Below, one piece after another: positions 1-13,740 of a stretch of DNA of 64,000 nucleotides (the first letter of the stretch is position 1; each line of letters opens with the position of its first letter). The position numbers and the translations under genes were made by a program. Source of the DNA: Eonycteris spelaea (Eukaryota; Chordata; Mammalia; Chiroptera; Pteropodidae); assembly GCA_003508835.1 (NCBI GenBank), contig PUFA01000144.1, forward strand, positions 4,216,001 to 4,280,000, given 5' to 3'. The notes beneath the pieces were generated by a model. It was not told the origin of the DNA, searched no databases, and worked only from the letters and a program-made list of their open reading frames with translations.

Positions 1-559
1 ATCACCAACTTCTATCAGGGTTGTCACAAATGGGCAATCCAGTGCCACAGATTCACAGCACATAATTCCACATCAGTTTAACCAATGGTTTCCAAAGTGG
101 GTGTGTCTACTCCCAAGGTTAAGTAAAAACAATCCACTGGTATTTACGTTTATTTTCATCTTTTAAAAAAATTATGTAACTAAGGTTTTCTAACATTTGA
201 TTTAAGAAATGACACCAACATCCTCATTATCTTTATGTTAGAGAGCCATGCACCACATCTGGAATTCACGATATTCTACATTGAGGAATGACAGTGCAGA
301 CTGGTTGATATAATACCCTCATTTGTTTATTTCCTTTCAGCTTGTTGTGATGTATTATGGATTGCATGTGCTCAGTTAAATAAAATTAGATTATATTATC
401 TAGTTTTAGTTAAACTTGTAAAAAATAAACAAGTAGCTTTAACGTATTCCTAGAAAGAAACTAAAAATAATACTAATAACGTTAGCACATGCAAACGACA
501 ATAATATCTGTCTTCATCCTAGTGTTATTAAGACTGTTAAAATATTGGTCCTCAATGAA

Positions 560-997
560 TCATGCCTCTCCGTGCACTTGACCCTTAACAATGTGACACT
601 GCTGCCTGTCCTATCAAGAGGGTGAGAACTGGCTTTGTGACTTGCTTTACCTAAGAGAATGTTATGGATGTTATCAATTCCAGAGTCCAACAGCTTCAGC
701 GCGCGCGCTCGCTCTCTCTCTCTCTCTCTCTCTCTGAACCCTAAGATCACCATCTATGAGGAAGCACAGTTTAGCCTATTAGGGAATGAGAGGCCATGTA
801 AAGAACCAAGACAACACTTGGCACCAAGTGCCAGCCAACCGCATAAGTGATTCTTGGCAGGACCAGTGGACAAACTCTCTAGCTGTGCCCAACCTGAAGT
901 ATTGATCCATGGACTGACAAGAACTATCAGATCAGTATTATTTTAAGCCATTAAGTTGCAGGGTGGTTTGTTAAACAGCAAAGGATAACTGATACAC
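560..997 (+). mobile_element. Old LTR-like repeat (MaLR/ERVL type suspected)
   Basis: Contains phrases typical of a dispersed mammalian LTR family: an opening of the type actggctttgtgacttgc, a central CT-rich part followed by gaaccctaagatcaccat, and an end with ttttaagccattaagttgc followed by a gggtggtttgtta-like motif and ataactgatac. It is diverged and no target duplication was found. The family is from memory and uncertain. Confidence 0.5.
699..735. repeat. (GC)n-(CT)n microsatellite
   Basis: A short run of alternating GC passes into about fourteen CT units, lying inside the LTR-like element. The GC run gives a local cluster of CpG in an AT-rich region. Confidence 0.95.
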
Positions 998-3569
998 CTG
1001 TGAGAGCCCCTTGCCAAACATATCATGTGGTAAACATAAGAATGAGCAAAGCATATCTGAAAATAACTCCTAAAATTTGGAATTATCAAGGAAACTATTT
1101 TAAAAAGGGATTTAAACACATTATTTAAAATGTCTCTCTCACTTAAATATATGTCTGGCCCTAAGTAATAGCTAATGAGAGCAGTACATCTGTATATTAT
1201 TTATAAATAAATGATATATACATATATGGGGTATATATACATAAAAATGTTCTACTGAAGGTAGTCAATAGTCAAAGAAGTTTAGAACCAATGAGTTAGT
1301 AAGAGTAATATACATATGTAATTTATAAATGCAAATACACAGATATTGGGTGTAAATGTTCAATTTCTTTTGAACATAGGGTGTCAAATTTTTTTTTGAA
1401 AATCCCTAGAGACCTGCCATGCACTAGTACATGTAGTCAAGTGTGGTGGGGGTGTGGAAGAGAAGTCTCATCAGGCTATTTAGTCCATCTTTATTTCCAG
1501 ATATTACAAGTTTCAAACTATCCCAGGAAGTAAGAATCTCCATAGTTCTTATATTCCGCTTTTACTAGTACAATACATTTTCACTTTACAATATAACATA
1601 TATACTCTTCCCATCCCACAACATTTTACTTACTATACTAGTTACTATACTTAGATCACCACACAACTATCAAATTTCTTAGCATGGCAAATTTCTATCC
1701 TGGATAAACAGTGGCATCATTCAATGAGACAGGAAATATGGGGGGGAAGCACTGGATGATTTGGTGAAAGGAAGAGGGATTACCATGATAAGGCCAACAA
1801 AAGGAGAGCTGAACATGTCAACTGTAAAGTAGAAAGAACTGAAAGGGAGAGGTTGAAGAAAAAGGGGGGGGAAGGGAATAATTGACAGAATGAAGAAATG
1901 AGACTGAGCACAAGTGGAAGAAACAGCCTTAAACAGGAGAAATAGCCTCTTCCTCTGAGACGGGAGTTAAAGCAATAAAAAAATGGTGGAGACTTAGATA
2001 GTTTAAGTGCTGAAAGCTAAAAGAGTTTCTGCCTAATAGTCTTCAGTTTCTCTGCGTCACTGGTTAAGAGGTAAGGTCTTTCATAAAGAAAAAATAGCAT
2101 TTTCTCTCTAAAGAAAGAGGTCAAGTCTTCTTCACCAAAGTAAAATGCCTTTTTATGTCATACTGAATATTTAAATGGATACCAATATTAAGCTTACTCA
2201 TACAATGCTATCTCTAACTATTTCAAGTAAAAATTAGAACATTTTTTTATTTTTTTGTCCTACTCTATTTCTTCTGTAATACCTGTACAACAGAAATAAG
2301 GAGAGAAAAAATAAGTGACAAAAGCACATGAGAAATCAGAGCCAAACCAAAGTTTAGAAATACAACCTTATCTAACTTCCACAGCAAAATGCAATATAGG
2401 TCAACTTCTTCTCTGACATCTATCTGCTATTTAAACTCAGCCATTCGGAAAAGTTTATCAGCACTCTGAACCTTCTTGTCAATGTGTTTGTGAAAATAGC
2501 ATCTATTTTCACTAATGGTATAAAACTGAACTCTGAGACACTTACAACTTTATTCAACCATTTCTACTACGTACTCTTCATAAATCATGATGGAACTAGA
2601 ATAGGGGAATCCCAGAACACACACTTGAACCTGATACTGATTGTGGAGCTTAACAATTCAGGTAGATGGCTCCCACAAGGGATATATAATTGGATATATT
2701 TCACAGACTGCTTAAATCCCCTGACATTTATGAAAATTTTCTATTCATTGATAATATTTCTAAAGAGAGGGTTCATGACTTTCATTAGATTCTCAAAAGC
2801 TTTATGTCTCTAAAATGCTTATGAACTACTAGTGTAGATGTTCTCTTCTCCAATGATAAAAGACCAACTCTGCTTGAAGATCTACCAAGAAAGAACAAAA
2901 CATGACTACTTTGGCCCTAGCCTCTTCATCAGGACGGCTAGGAGATTCACGTTTAGCACACTGAGAAGAGCTGAAGTCATTCTGTTGGGAAGTAGGCTGC
3001 ACTATTTTTTAGCATTTGTTTATTTTCTTACATGGTTTATTTATAAGTAAGGAAAAGATACAAATGAATAACAGACTTCAGCCTAAGTCAAAAAACAGAT
3101 ACTCCTTATCCCTAAATTCTCTGATACCAGAGTAAAATCACCATACGTATTACCACAGTATAGCCCTCCAGTTAATTAAGATCATCATGGTATACAAGCC
3201 AGCCAGTTCTGGCACCAAACACAAAACCTAAGGTAAAAATATAGCTTTCCATAAAAGTATCTTGTTAGATACAAAGACTGCAGAAACACACGCACACAGA
3301 GAGAATAAAAAGGCTTTGAGAGAGTAAGGGCTACTCCCAGTTGTTACTTCTAAACAAATGTTTTTAAGAAAATTAATAGAAAAACCTATCTATAAAATTC
3401 AATAATTATAATCTACTTCTCATTAAAAGACTATTCTGTGAATGCCGGTTTTGTTCTTTCCCTCTTTTTCTTCCCTGCAAAGAGATCACAAGTTCCTCAA
3501 CACATACATAAAAGACTTAATTTGTTCTATCAGCACTGGAGCAAAAACTACAAGTTTAAAATTCACTGA

Positions 3570-3715
3570 TTACAAGGTTTCAGTTTGGGAAGATGAAAAA
3601 GTTCTAGAGATAAATGATGGTGATGGGTTGCACAACAATGTGAATGTTCTAGTGCCATAAAACTGTACATTTTTTAAAAATTAAGTAAATTTTAACACCA
3701 TAAAAAATTCACTTC
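3570..3715 (+). mobile_element. L1 3'-end fragment
   Basis: Reads like the 3' untranslated tail of an old LINE-1: a gtttcagtttgggaagatga segment, ttgcacaacaatgtgaatgt, and an actgtacattttttaaaaa tail. It is 5'-truncated and diverged, antisense to EXOC6B. Confidence 0.65.
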
Positions 3716-5249
3716 ATATAGAAATGAGAAAGATTCATTGGAGGAAAGTCAAGATAAAACTATACTTAAGAAAAATAAATTTCATCTGGATTTTCAAAGA
3801 TAAATTGCATCTTGAGATATAAAAGTTGAATATAATAGCCATAGGTTTCATTAGTAAATTAACAGCCTAAGAAGAGTAGGAAAATAATTAAAACCCTCAT
3901 AATACCCATGGAGATTCCCTGATCTTAAATATGTAAGGGAAAAAAAAAGTATACATATGTATAATATAACAAAAATCTGATGAATGCTTTGTTTATACAA
4001 AGTGCTGTCTAGGTTCTGTGTGAACAAAGAGATGGAACCAATTCACACTCATCCCCACAAGAAAATGTCAGTAAATGATTACCATCTTAGTTCCACTTCC
4101 CGAATTCTATACTAGCTATAGGTTTCCCTCTTCCAAACACCTGCTCCAGATCCCTTTTATCAGCTAGTATTCCGTAAGTGGGTCCCCCATGATTTAAAGT
4201 CCACTTTCCTCATGGTGGTGTGACATGGGACAGAACACTCTTATGCATTGGCCCTGTAAAACTGTTTATAAAAATAAGGTCTCTTCGAGTCCCTAGTTTC
4301 TTCCCAATCTCACTAACATCTCACTGGTACAGAGTGTAATCATCTCCCCTAACAGGCCACTCTCATTTCTAAAACAGTATTTTTTAAATTGTCAAAAATT
4401 TCCAAATACCTAAAAAATTTTATAAAGATCTATTATACACTGTTCTGTATTAATGGCTAACCACACTCTGAGGCCTCAACGGTTGGCTGACTTCTAAGTT
4501 TAAGCAAACACACACACACACGTGCAAGCAGGCACCACAAGCTGACAAAGGCTTTCTTTCTCCCCAAATACCCTAATCTGCAGAGAATTTTCTCCTCCAC
4601 ATGCACACACAAGTAATAACTGAGAGCTGTTCTAAATTTGCTATAGATGTGCAATTAGAAAAGTATGTCATGTCAGGAAGGTAAAGTAGCCTGAACTGTC
4701 AACAAAACAACTTTTTTTGCAAGTTTTCAAAACAAATAAAACACACTCAGTTGAAAACTTTCAGCTCACAGTATAAACTCTTGCCACTGCTCTGTTTATT
4801 AGTTTCTCACAAAGAACAAAGAAAGAAGTCTATGAGTGAAAAATTCAACTCTAATAATCTGTCTTTTTCACATATTCCTAGTCCAAAGTGTAATATTCCC
4901 TAACCATCTCGGAGCAGTGATTTATCTGTTCACCTTCTAATGAAAACAGAAAGCATCCATCCCTAGAGAGTCAAGCTCAAAGGTGATAAAGCCTCTAAAC
5001 TTTAGAATTACATAGGTCTAGAAAAAGCAACAATTTAGGTGTTCTCCTGTCACTATTCAATTGCAAAAAAATTAACCTTGCATTTTTGGTTTGGGGCTCA
5101 TTTCTCTGTTAAAATCAGAATGAGAGAAAGGACACATTCCCAATCAGTGAGTAGCCCAGCAATAATTAACTAACTAAGGTTTCTGGTAGTCATTACCTGT
5201 TGGATGTGCTTCCCATGCTGTATGTTTTACATACTTCATGATCAATGGC

Positions 5250-5430
5250 CAGAGGTTATGGGTGCAGAGGTTTGACAACAAAGGGACAGCAAAAGGGAAT
5301 TTTGGGAGGTGATGGAATTGTTCTGTATTTTGTTTGTAGTGGTGGTTACATGAATCTATGCACATTTGAAAAACTCATGGCATACCAAAAAAATAGTAAA
5401 TTTTATTGTAAATTGAAAATTTTTTAACTA
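5250..5430 (+). mobile_element. L1 3'-end fragment (old)
   Basis: Matches the remembered 3' tail of old L1 families: ggtgatggaattgttctgta, a tggtggttacatgaatct motif, and an A/T-rich end. It has no coding capacity. Confidence 0.65.
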
Positions 5431-5945
5431 CTTTAGGGTTACCTGCTAAAACTTTTATATCAGGGAATCTAGAAAGATGTTGAGAGAAAAATTACTAAGC
5501 TTAGATTCCTCTGTGTTCTATATCATCCTTGAGTCTATTTCTCCGGCACTCCTGAACATGTCTTAATATTTTATTTCCTTTTTATTTGCCTCAGCATATC
5601 AGTGTTCCTTAGGCATTATTCTGATGGAGTTTTTATGCTCCATAAAGAAAACATCTGGCAGAGGACAAGGATAAACCACTCGCTGAGAGCACAACAATCC
5701 TAGGAATTCTCAACTGGTTTCTCCAGAACTGTTAAAGAGCCATTCCGCAGGTCAAAGGGCACACCACGGGGATTTGAGGAGGGCTCTAGATCCAAACCTC
5801 AAATTTGGCTCCACTACACTCTGCAAAATCCATTTAAGTCTCATTAATTTCTATGGTCTGAAATTGCTTATTTAAACAGATCTAGGGTTTGGTTTCTCGT
5901 TGACATTAAAGCCATCACTTCAAATAAAACACACAACAAAAATAA

Positions 5946-5970
5946 ACAACAACAACAACAACAACAACAA
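5946..5970. repeat. (AAC)n microsatellite
   Basis: About eight perfect AAC units; the apparent poly-Asn or poly-Cys reading in frames across it is only the repeat. Confidence 0.95.
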
Positions 5971-6231
5971 ATCCCTACATTTCTTAACACCAAAGCCTGA
6001 AAATAATAAGGAAAACCTTTTAAGGTCAAAAAAAAATTTCCCCTCCAAAAGTAGTGGCTCATACTCTCCCAAATCAGCTTGTTTTAAAATACTCATGGAA
6101 AACTATAGTTGCAATTGTTTAATAAGATGGAAAGACAGTTGCTATCAGGCTATCAATAATCAACCTACTGCAAATGAAAATTTTAATTGGCTGATAAAAT
6201 CACATAGATCTCAAAACAAAAACTCTTCAAA

Positions 6232-6420
6232 AATGCCTTATTTATTAAGTGTCTACTGTGTTTTGGACACATGGCTAAGTACTTTATATACATGCTCTTA
6301 TTCGACTCTTACTAATAAAAGAAAACTAAGGGCTTAGATGGTTTTGCCTAGTCACATCATCAGTGAGATAGCCGGGCTTTAACTCAGCTTTCTTGATTCC
6401 AAACCTGTTCTTTAATATTG
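6232..6420 (-). mobile_element. MIR SINE
   Basis: Reverse-orientation MIR core: tattaagtgtctactgtgtt, taagtactttatatacatgc, a ctcttattcgactctta segment, and gccgggctttaactcagc near the tRNA-derived end. The spacing matches a nearly full-length MIR. Confidence 0.8.
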
Positions 6421-7560
6421 AAGATATTGTAAAAGTTTTTCTACAAGAAAGACTTGACTAGGCATGGATATGAGCTTACTTTCCCTAAAAATTATTACAA
6501 AGAGGGTTGATTGATGCTCTGTATTCTGAATTATCACTTTAACTACATGACAAGATAAGGTAAGGCATTATCTCTCCTAGTTTGCAATGAGTGTAAATCA
6601 AATTCATAATGAGTAACTGTCTATAGTTCTTGAGAGTGTCAGCAATGGAACTAGTCTCCTTTCAATCCTTAATATATTATATGGTCTACATTCTTAGACT
6701 GCTACTTCAAAATGTTCTTATAACCAATATAATCAAACTCAATTTTTAAAAAAAGGCAGCTTGGTTGGTGATAATTCCTCTTAGATTATAATATTTTACA
6801 ACTCGCATTTTTTCTATTTATAAAATGTTACCGTAACTTCTATACTCAATTACTTAAGAGATCTAATTTCTTGGGTATTAATGAATTCTGCTAGCCCAAT
6901 AAAAGCATTTTAAAAAAATTTAAATGACCAAACATTATCAATCATGCTTTATGAGATCTATTTTATAGAATTATATTAAATAGATCTAAACTTAGAGCAG
7001 AGAAGAATCAAACATGAGAAAACACTCAAAACAAACAAACAAAAAACTTTTAATTTAAGATCAAATTAAAACAGCAGACTAAATGATAATTGTAGGCAGA
7101 GTCCAAGGATTAATCAGATTTAAGCAAAAAATGCACAAGACTTACATTTTTAAACATGTCCTTGGCATCCTTGTTTGCTTTGTATACTTTTCACTGTTGA
7201 TATCAGATTAAAGAGTAGAATCTATGTAATCTAATTAGAATTAATAATGAGTTTGTATCAGAATATCAAGAAAATCTAGGATCTAGGAAGAGCTAGAACT
7301 GATTAGTCCTTATTGCTGAATTTAAACCCTCTAAAAATGTCATATTTGGAATTGTTCTTTAGACCAAAGAACCATTATCCACACAGCTTAACACATACAT
7401 ATTAGAGAACAAATACCATGGACTTCATACTTGACTTAAATTTCATATGGTTTTAGATCTTACATCATGGTTTATTTTTTAATACTAAAGATTCCTAGCT
7501 GGGGGTGTTCAGCATGTACTCAGCTGAATTCTCAGGTCTTGCAAGCAGGATTTCTACAAC

Positions 7561-7670
7561 TAAGAGAAAGAGAAAGTGAGGAGGAGAAAGAGAGAGGAAA
7601 AAGGAGAAGTAAAGAGAAAAAAGCGAAGAAAAATGGAAAGAGAGGGAACTTAGCATATAGAGATAGGAAG
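7561..7670. repeat. GA-rich low-complexity tract
   Basis: Purine-only stretch of GAAA/GAGA units on the plus strand. The open frame through it (Lys/Glu/Arg-rich) is a composition artefact. Confidence 0.85.
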
Positions 7671-9079
7671 TAAGAGAACAAGTCTTTGTTTTAAAATATT
7701 TATTCTATTTCAATCATGTAGTTGTTGTATCTGACTTGAGAAAACATCATCCATATACAAAGTAAGACAGTAACTTTATAAATAAACACAAGAATACTAG
7801 TTCATTCAGACCTATAATGAGAGATCACTACCTATTAAACATAAGCTTTAATAGTTCATTCCAATGATGAGATCAAAAATACATCTTGCTCCCATTTATC
7901 ATTTAGAAAGACAGAGAGAGGCTGTGCCTGATCAAGCTAAACTTTATCTGATAATAAAAATAATAAAGTGGTTGTTCTTGGCCCCCTATGTAGTAATGTT
8001 TAACAGCACTTAGGCTGTATATTTGCATATTATATTTAAGTCATCATTTTAAATAGTCTCTCAAGTATCCTTCCATATTTCAGAGGTTATGTTATAAAAT
8101 AAAAACATAACTAGATATCATCTTACTTATGTTAATAGGATCAATTCATTCCTACCTCATAAACTTGGATCTAAAGTACTGGTCTCACAGTTCAAGTCAA
8201 AAGTCAGTTCAGTGAACTGAACCTCATTTTCACCTTAGTATATAGTACATTTATTCATGACACTTTGGGGCAATGGGAAATCCCAGGGGTACTATATTCG
8301 AATGAAGTTCAGTTACTATATAAACCACCCAAGAAAAACTTCATAATGTGGGTCATGTTCCTTTATTTTAAACTTAAGAGAAAGTTACATTTCCCAATAT
8401 AATAATAATGAGGCCAGTGGCTCTCTCCCACAAGACTCTGAGGCCAAGCCAATTATATGAACGCTAGCCTATCAGCACTATTTTCCTTCACTGCTCCTCT
8501 AATTCCCTTTCCCAATCTTTTCCGGCAGCAGCACAGGAACCACTCACTTACTCATCAGAACATAGGCCCAAGTATGAAATGAGTATGTTGGCCTGCAATA
8601 GTGGCAGTGGTGGCATAGGCTGACATTTATTTTGCAACCAAGAGTATTGAACAACTCCTATTCTCTTCTAAACACAGGTAAATATTTATCTTTAGAATTC
8701 AAGACAAAGGACAGAGATCGTTCTGATTAGCACAAATTTTCAAACTTAATCACCCTCAAGATTTCCACATTATAAAAAACATTTGTTTTGCTGCCCATTC
8801 TACTAAAATTATCTGTTCTCTTAAGGCACACAATATAACGGAGAATTGAATGAACCTTAATTTAATTTATATCTAGCACATAATTCCAATCCCATTTTGT
8901 TAACATTTACAAATCTGAGGACTGGAGACACTCAATTACCCCACATAAAGCAGAAAAGGAAATCAATAATGCTGTAGATAAGTTTAAATAGTCCCTAAAA
9001 TAAAGGCAACTCTTCCTTTGTACCCTGAGAATCAGAATTTTTCCTACCTCATATTCAGTCCACCAACAAATTCTGTCTG

Positions 9080-9126
9080 GAATATATATATATATGTATA
9101 TGTATATACATATATATATATATTCC
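9080..9126. repeat. AT palindrome / hairpin microsatellite
   Basis: Begins ggaatatata and ends tatatattcc; the two arms, about 21-23 bp each, are inverse complements apart from one AT-unit difference, around a gtatatgtatatac centre. It can form a cruciform. Confidence 0.85.
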
Positions 9127-9379
9127 AAATCTGATGACTTATTTATTTTGTTTTGTTCAATATATTTTATCCAAGTTATTCATGCAAAGCTATGCATCAT
9201 TAAGCTGTACACAGTCAAATAGTTCTACTGGGTTTATTATGAGAAACAAAAGTTTCCTCCTCTCCTCTTTCCCACCCCCCCCCCCCAAATTCCTGCTGCC
9301 CAAAAGCAATCACTCTTTCAATGCTTAGCTCTTAATCTCTCTACAGCATGATTATGTGTGCTACTTTCTGTTTGGGTTT

Positions 9380-9820
9380 TTTTTTTTTTTAACTGTGGTA
9401 AAATGTACATAGCATAAAATTTCCCTTTTTACTTATTATTAAGTATACAGTTCTGTGGCATCAGGTAGGTTCAAATTGTTGTACCAACCAGCAATATCAT
9501 TCATCTTCAGAATTTTTTCATCTTCCCCAACTAAAACTGTATTCATTAAACACTAACTTATCATCCCTTCTTTTCCCATCCCCTGGAAACAATCATTCTA
9601 TTTTCTGTCTTTATGAATTTGACTACGTCAGGAACCTCATACATGTGAAATCAACAATATTTATCCTTTTGTGCCTGACTTATTTAGCACAATGTCTTCA
9701 AAATTCCCTTTTCTTTTAAGGCTGAACATTTTTTTCCATTGAATTTGTATACTGAATTCATTGATTCATTCATCTGCCATTGAACACTTGTGTTGCTTCT
9801 GCTTTTGGCTATTGTTTTTG
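9380..9820 (-). mobile_element. L1 3' region (old L1M type)
   Basis: Reverse-complement L1 3' sequence, in order: actgtggtaaaatgtacata, a ttctgtggcatcaggta motif, ctttatgaatttgactacgt, and ttgaacacttgtgttgcttc. It ends 5'-truncated near 9820. Sense relative to EXOC6B. Confidence 0.8.
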
Positions 9821-10499
9821 TTTGTTTTGTTCTGTTCTGTTTTGTTTTAAGTTTTAAGCATTATCTATTGACTTTGTACCATGGAAGATGAGGATTGAGG
9901 TCTCTTTCAAATACACAACACACCACCAGCACCACATAATTTGCAGATAGTTTCCATTCACCTCTCAGAAACAGATAAATCAATGGATTAATTTGATAAA
10001 CTTTTAGTATTTATTATAATTATGTAAGTGCAATTCACAGTCAAGCCACATAAGATACCATGATCACTTTCTTACACAACTTTTGTTTTCTGGAGTTAAT
10101 AATTTTCTTATTTTCATGTTTGCTTAGTTTATGTACTTAGCACTACTGTTCCCAAATTCTCCCCAACTATCTCGATTTCCTCTCAGTATACATAAATATG
10201 TCCAGTATTCCATTACTTTCATCTTGTTAGGAATATCCCTTTTATACTTTCTAAAATGTTCCAAGCTATGCTGGTTGTATTTTCTGCCTTGCTACTCCAC
10301 TGTCAACCAACTGCCTCCCTTAACAATTATCTTAGAAACTCTATTTGCCTCTCTCCTCTACTGGATTATCCATGTCCTGAATATTTCAGGTCCTTTTTTG
10401 GTTGTTATGTGGGAAGTAAATTTTTGAGGCTATTCATTAATGAAAAAACTTTACATATTCTACCCTCTCACTTGCTTGGTATTGTGGTTCCATATGGAA

Positions 10500-11640
10500 A
10501 TATAGACCTATAATCATTTTCCCTTAGAACTTTAAAGACACTGCTCCATTTCAGTCTAGCTTCTAGTATCACTGTGGCGAAGTCCAAAATAATTGTGACA
10601 CCAAATCTTTTGTATATGGCCTGTTTTTTCTCTCTAGCAGCATTTAGGATGTTCTCTTTGTCTTCTGGATTCTCAGATTTCATACTATGCCTTAATGTAA
10701 GTCTATTTTTATTCCTTTCATTGGAAAATTGGTGAATCTTGTAATCTGTGAGGCTGTCTTAGAATTTTGAGAAATTTTCCCATATTACTTTTATGGTTAA
10801 ATTCCTCTTCCTCATTTTCTTTGCTTTCTTTTCCTTGAATGCCTAGTATTCAAATGCTAGATCTCCAGGACTGATCCCTTAATATTCTTATATAGTTTCT
10901 ATTTCCCATGTTCCATCTCTTTTTCTCTTCACTCTTCTCTCTGGAAGATTTTTTTCAACCTTATTTTCAATACCCTTCTTTAAGTAGTTTCTACTACCAT
11001 ATTTTCAACCGTTCTTTTTGTTCTCTCAATTTCTCCTTTTATGTAGCAGTCTGATCTTGCTTTTTGCATGTAATTTATTTTCTCTTATCCTTCTAATGCT
11101 ATTACTGATTATTGTTTTGTCTTTTTGGTTTTCCTCTTGTATAATCTCTCTGTTTGTTCTGACATTTAACTTTCATGTTAGAAGCTTTTCTCAAATGTCT
11201 GGTGATCCTTAGCTATCTGTTCATATTTTAAATTAGCAAAATCTAAAAAACTGATTGAAAATTCTGTGCATATAAATCAGTTTAGTCAACTATGGACTTC
11301 AAAGGTATCTGACTTGTCCATTTTGTTGGGGGCTACTGGTAGACATTTTTTTAGGACATTTCTCTTGGGCTAATCATATTATTCAGAGTATCTTCCAATC
11401 TCACACCTGAAAGGTATAAGCCTGGCTATTAAAGTTCTGGGAACCAAATCAGAAAAGAAGGCTGTAAGATTCAGGATAAATCACAATACTTCAGTACACA
11501 AACTTTCACTGCTTTCAGTTTGGTAACCCTACCCTCAACTTGCGTCTATTCTCTGATCTTCTGCTAGAGCTGGGATAAGGTAGTTGACTACTAGGGAATA
11601 GGTGAGGAAGAAATCAGGTGTCTAACTGCTTTTGAAATAG
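10500..11640 (-). repeat. Diverged ancient interspersed repeat, family uncertain
   Basis: The text resembles a long dispersed mammalian repeat seen in many introns (tagaactttaaagacactgc, then gcctgttttttctctctagc, then tctccaggactgatccctta). I recall it as L1-associated but cannot name the family. No intact reading frame is present. Confidence 0.4.
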
Positions 11641-12204
11641 ATATTCAACCAATCTTTCTGTATGGACAGTGACCTTATTCCCTTTTACCAAAGGAACCTG
11701 ATGCTGCCAATTTCTAAGACATGAGGAATCTGTAAAAAACTAAAAATTGAGTTGTTCTCAGCTTTTTCAATTACTGGTTTAGAACTGAGTTTTCGTGGGT
11801 GTGCTAGGACAATTATCATACTTCTTTCCACTTTGCAGCTTCTAAAAAACGTTGCTATCAACTCTTCTCCTGTATTCTTTATGTTTGGAACCCATGCTTT
11901 TTAAAACATTCCCTTAGCTCTTGTTTTTATGAGTTTGGAGAGGTAGAAGATATACATACATGTATGCATTCGATCCACCATCTTTAACAAGAAGTCAATT
12001 TGATAACTTCTTAACACCTCCACGGTATTTTCGGATAGGGTCAAAATCTACTCAAAGAGCAATTTTAGATATTTTTATGTACTTTAATTTAGATATTTCA
12101 TATAATTGATAACTAAGAACATATACCTTAGAACATAAAAATAGGATTTTTTCTTGAAAAAACATTAAGATGTAGGTACATTAAATTTAATTAAATACAA
12201 ACAG

Positions 12205-12345
12205 AATATAGCCATTAATTGATTTATTAACTACCTACAATCACCAAGTATGATGCTAGCAGGTGCTGAAGATATAAAGATAAGGACCTCTGTCCTTACA
12301 GAGACCACAGATTGCTTAGGAAGACAGATAAGTAAAGCAACAATC
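12205..12345 (-). mobile_element. L2 3'-end fragment, reversed
   Basis: Carries the reverse of the L2 3' end: tttattaactacctacaatc, then a gctgaagatataaagataagg-like segment and ctctgtccttacagagacc. Short and diverged. Confidence 0.6.
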
Positions 12346-13022
12346 ACGTCTCAGACCAGAAAGGTACCATTTAGTACACAATGACTACATGTTCTCAGAC
12401 CCCTTCCTAACTTCCCCATAGACGATACAAGAGCAGAGTCCTCTTCTGAGGCATGTACCACTATTTGTACAATGAAGCAGAACCCATCAGATCCCTCCAC
12501 CGAATAACAGGATGATGGTGTTTTCAAGCCCTGTGCGACTTTTCTTCCTATAAGGTTTACTGAGGAAACTCTTACTTTACTTATATGGTGGTATAATGCC
12601 AATTTGTGTATGTCTATGCCTCTTGCATGACACCACCTCTATCACTTAATAAATTCTTATATATATTAGGTTCAATTTCTATGCTTGTATTCTGTTCTAC
12701 TCATCAGTTTATTCTTGTGATACTATATTGTTTTAAATTAAGAATTACTGCTCTTTAGTACAAACCAAGGATTAATAAAAATAATAGTCTCAAAAGAATT
12801 TAATCTTAAAATAACTAAAGCATATATATAAAGGAAATGGTCTAAGTATTGTAATAACTGCTCTTCCTCTAGGTTTCTAAGCAATGGTCTATTTTAGGAT
12901 GAGCCCAGCACAAAGCCATGTTTGGAGTCCATATGACAATTTTCTCTTCAAGTTTAATAAAAGAAAATTTTTTCCTAATAAGTTGATATGCTTTGCTTAA
13001 TCAGAACAAATAAATATATGTT

Positions 13023-13025
<3 letters not shown>

Positions 13026-13062
<37 letters not shown>
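13026..13062. repeat. (AC)n microsatellite
   Basis: About eighteen uninterrupted AC units; likely polymorphic. Confidence 0.97.
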
Positions 13063-13064
<2 letters not shown>

Positions 13065-13469
13065 CTCATAGTTTCCTGTCTGCTCTGAAGAACAGAAAGT
13101 CTCAAAACCAAACTGCAATACTGTCCTCAAAACAGATTTAGGGAACAAATTATCTTTCTTCTCTCACCAGTAAAGGGATATTTATCTTTCAAACTTAATG
13201 GTCATCTAATATTTGGGGGATTTTTTAAGTGAAATCAAGTTCAAAATATTTTAGAAGTATATATAATAGAAATAATTTGTTAAGGCAAAGACAAAAAATA
13301 TTTTAAAATGAGATCTAATTCAAAGCTGAAAATGTCACAAGAAATTGTATTTCTAGGAATAAAAAAAAAGCATTTCACTATATTAAGTTCAACCTCTTTA
13401 TCTTCTCCACATTCTCAGCCTATTCATAAGCATCATTCACCAAGGATAGTCCTTTTTTTTTTCATTTAT

Positions 13470-13740
13470 TTTTTTATTTAACCTTTATTATATGCCTGGG
13501 ACTGAGCTAAGTATTTGATTTCCTTAAATCTTTCCACTTCTTTGAAAAGAATATTAAAAATTTAGCTTTATAGAGTTTCCAAAACTAAATGTGAGCCAAT
13601 TGCAATTAAAAATAAATTTATTTTTAAAAGACTAAATGTGATGTTTAGTAACTTGCTCATTGTCATAGAGCTAGCAAATGGCACATCAAGAAGTCTAACC
13701 TAAACTTCAGTCTATTCTTTAACTATCATATCACTTACCA
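13470..13740 (-). mobile_element. MIR SINE, diverged
   Basis: Reverse MIR features: ttattatatgcctgggactg with gagctaagtatttgat, and further on cttgctcattgtcatagagc and tagcaaatggcaca. The middle has been replaced by A/T-rich sequence. Confidence 0.6.

Noticed and set aside
5868..6337. 145-codon plus-strand frame and its minus shadow with poly-Asn / poly-Cys
   Set aside because: The homopolymer comes from an AAC microsatellite and the rest overlaps a MIR; no family recognised.
8183..8222. Short palindrome tcagttcagtgaactga
   Set aside because: A 17-base palindrome occurs by chance at this window size, and nothing around it supports a function.
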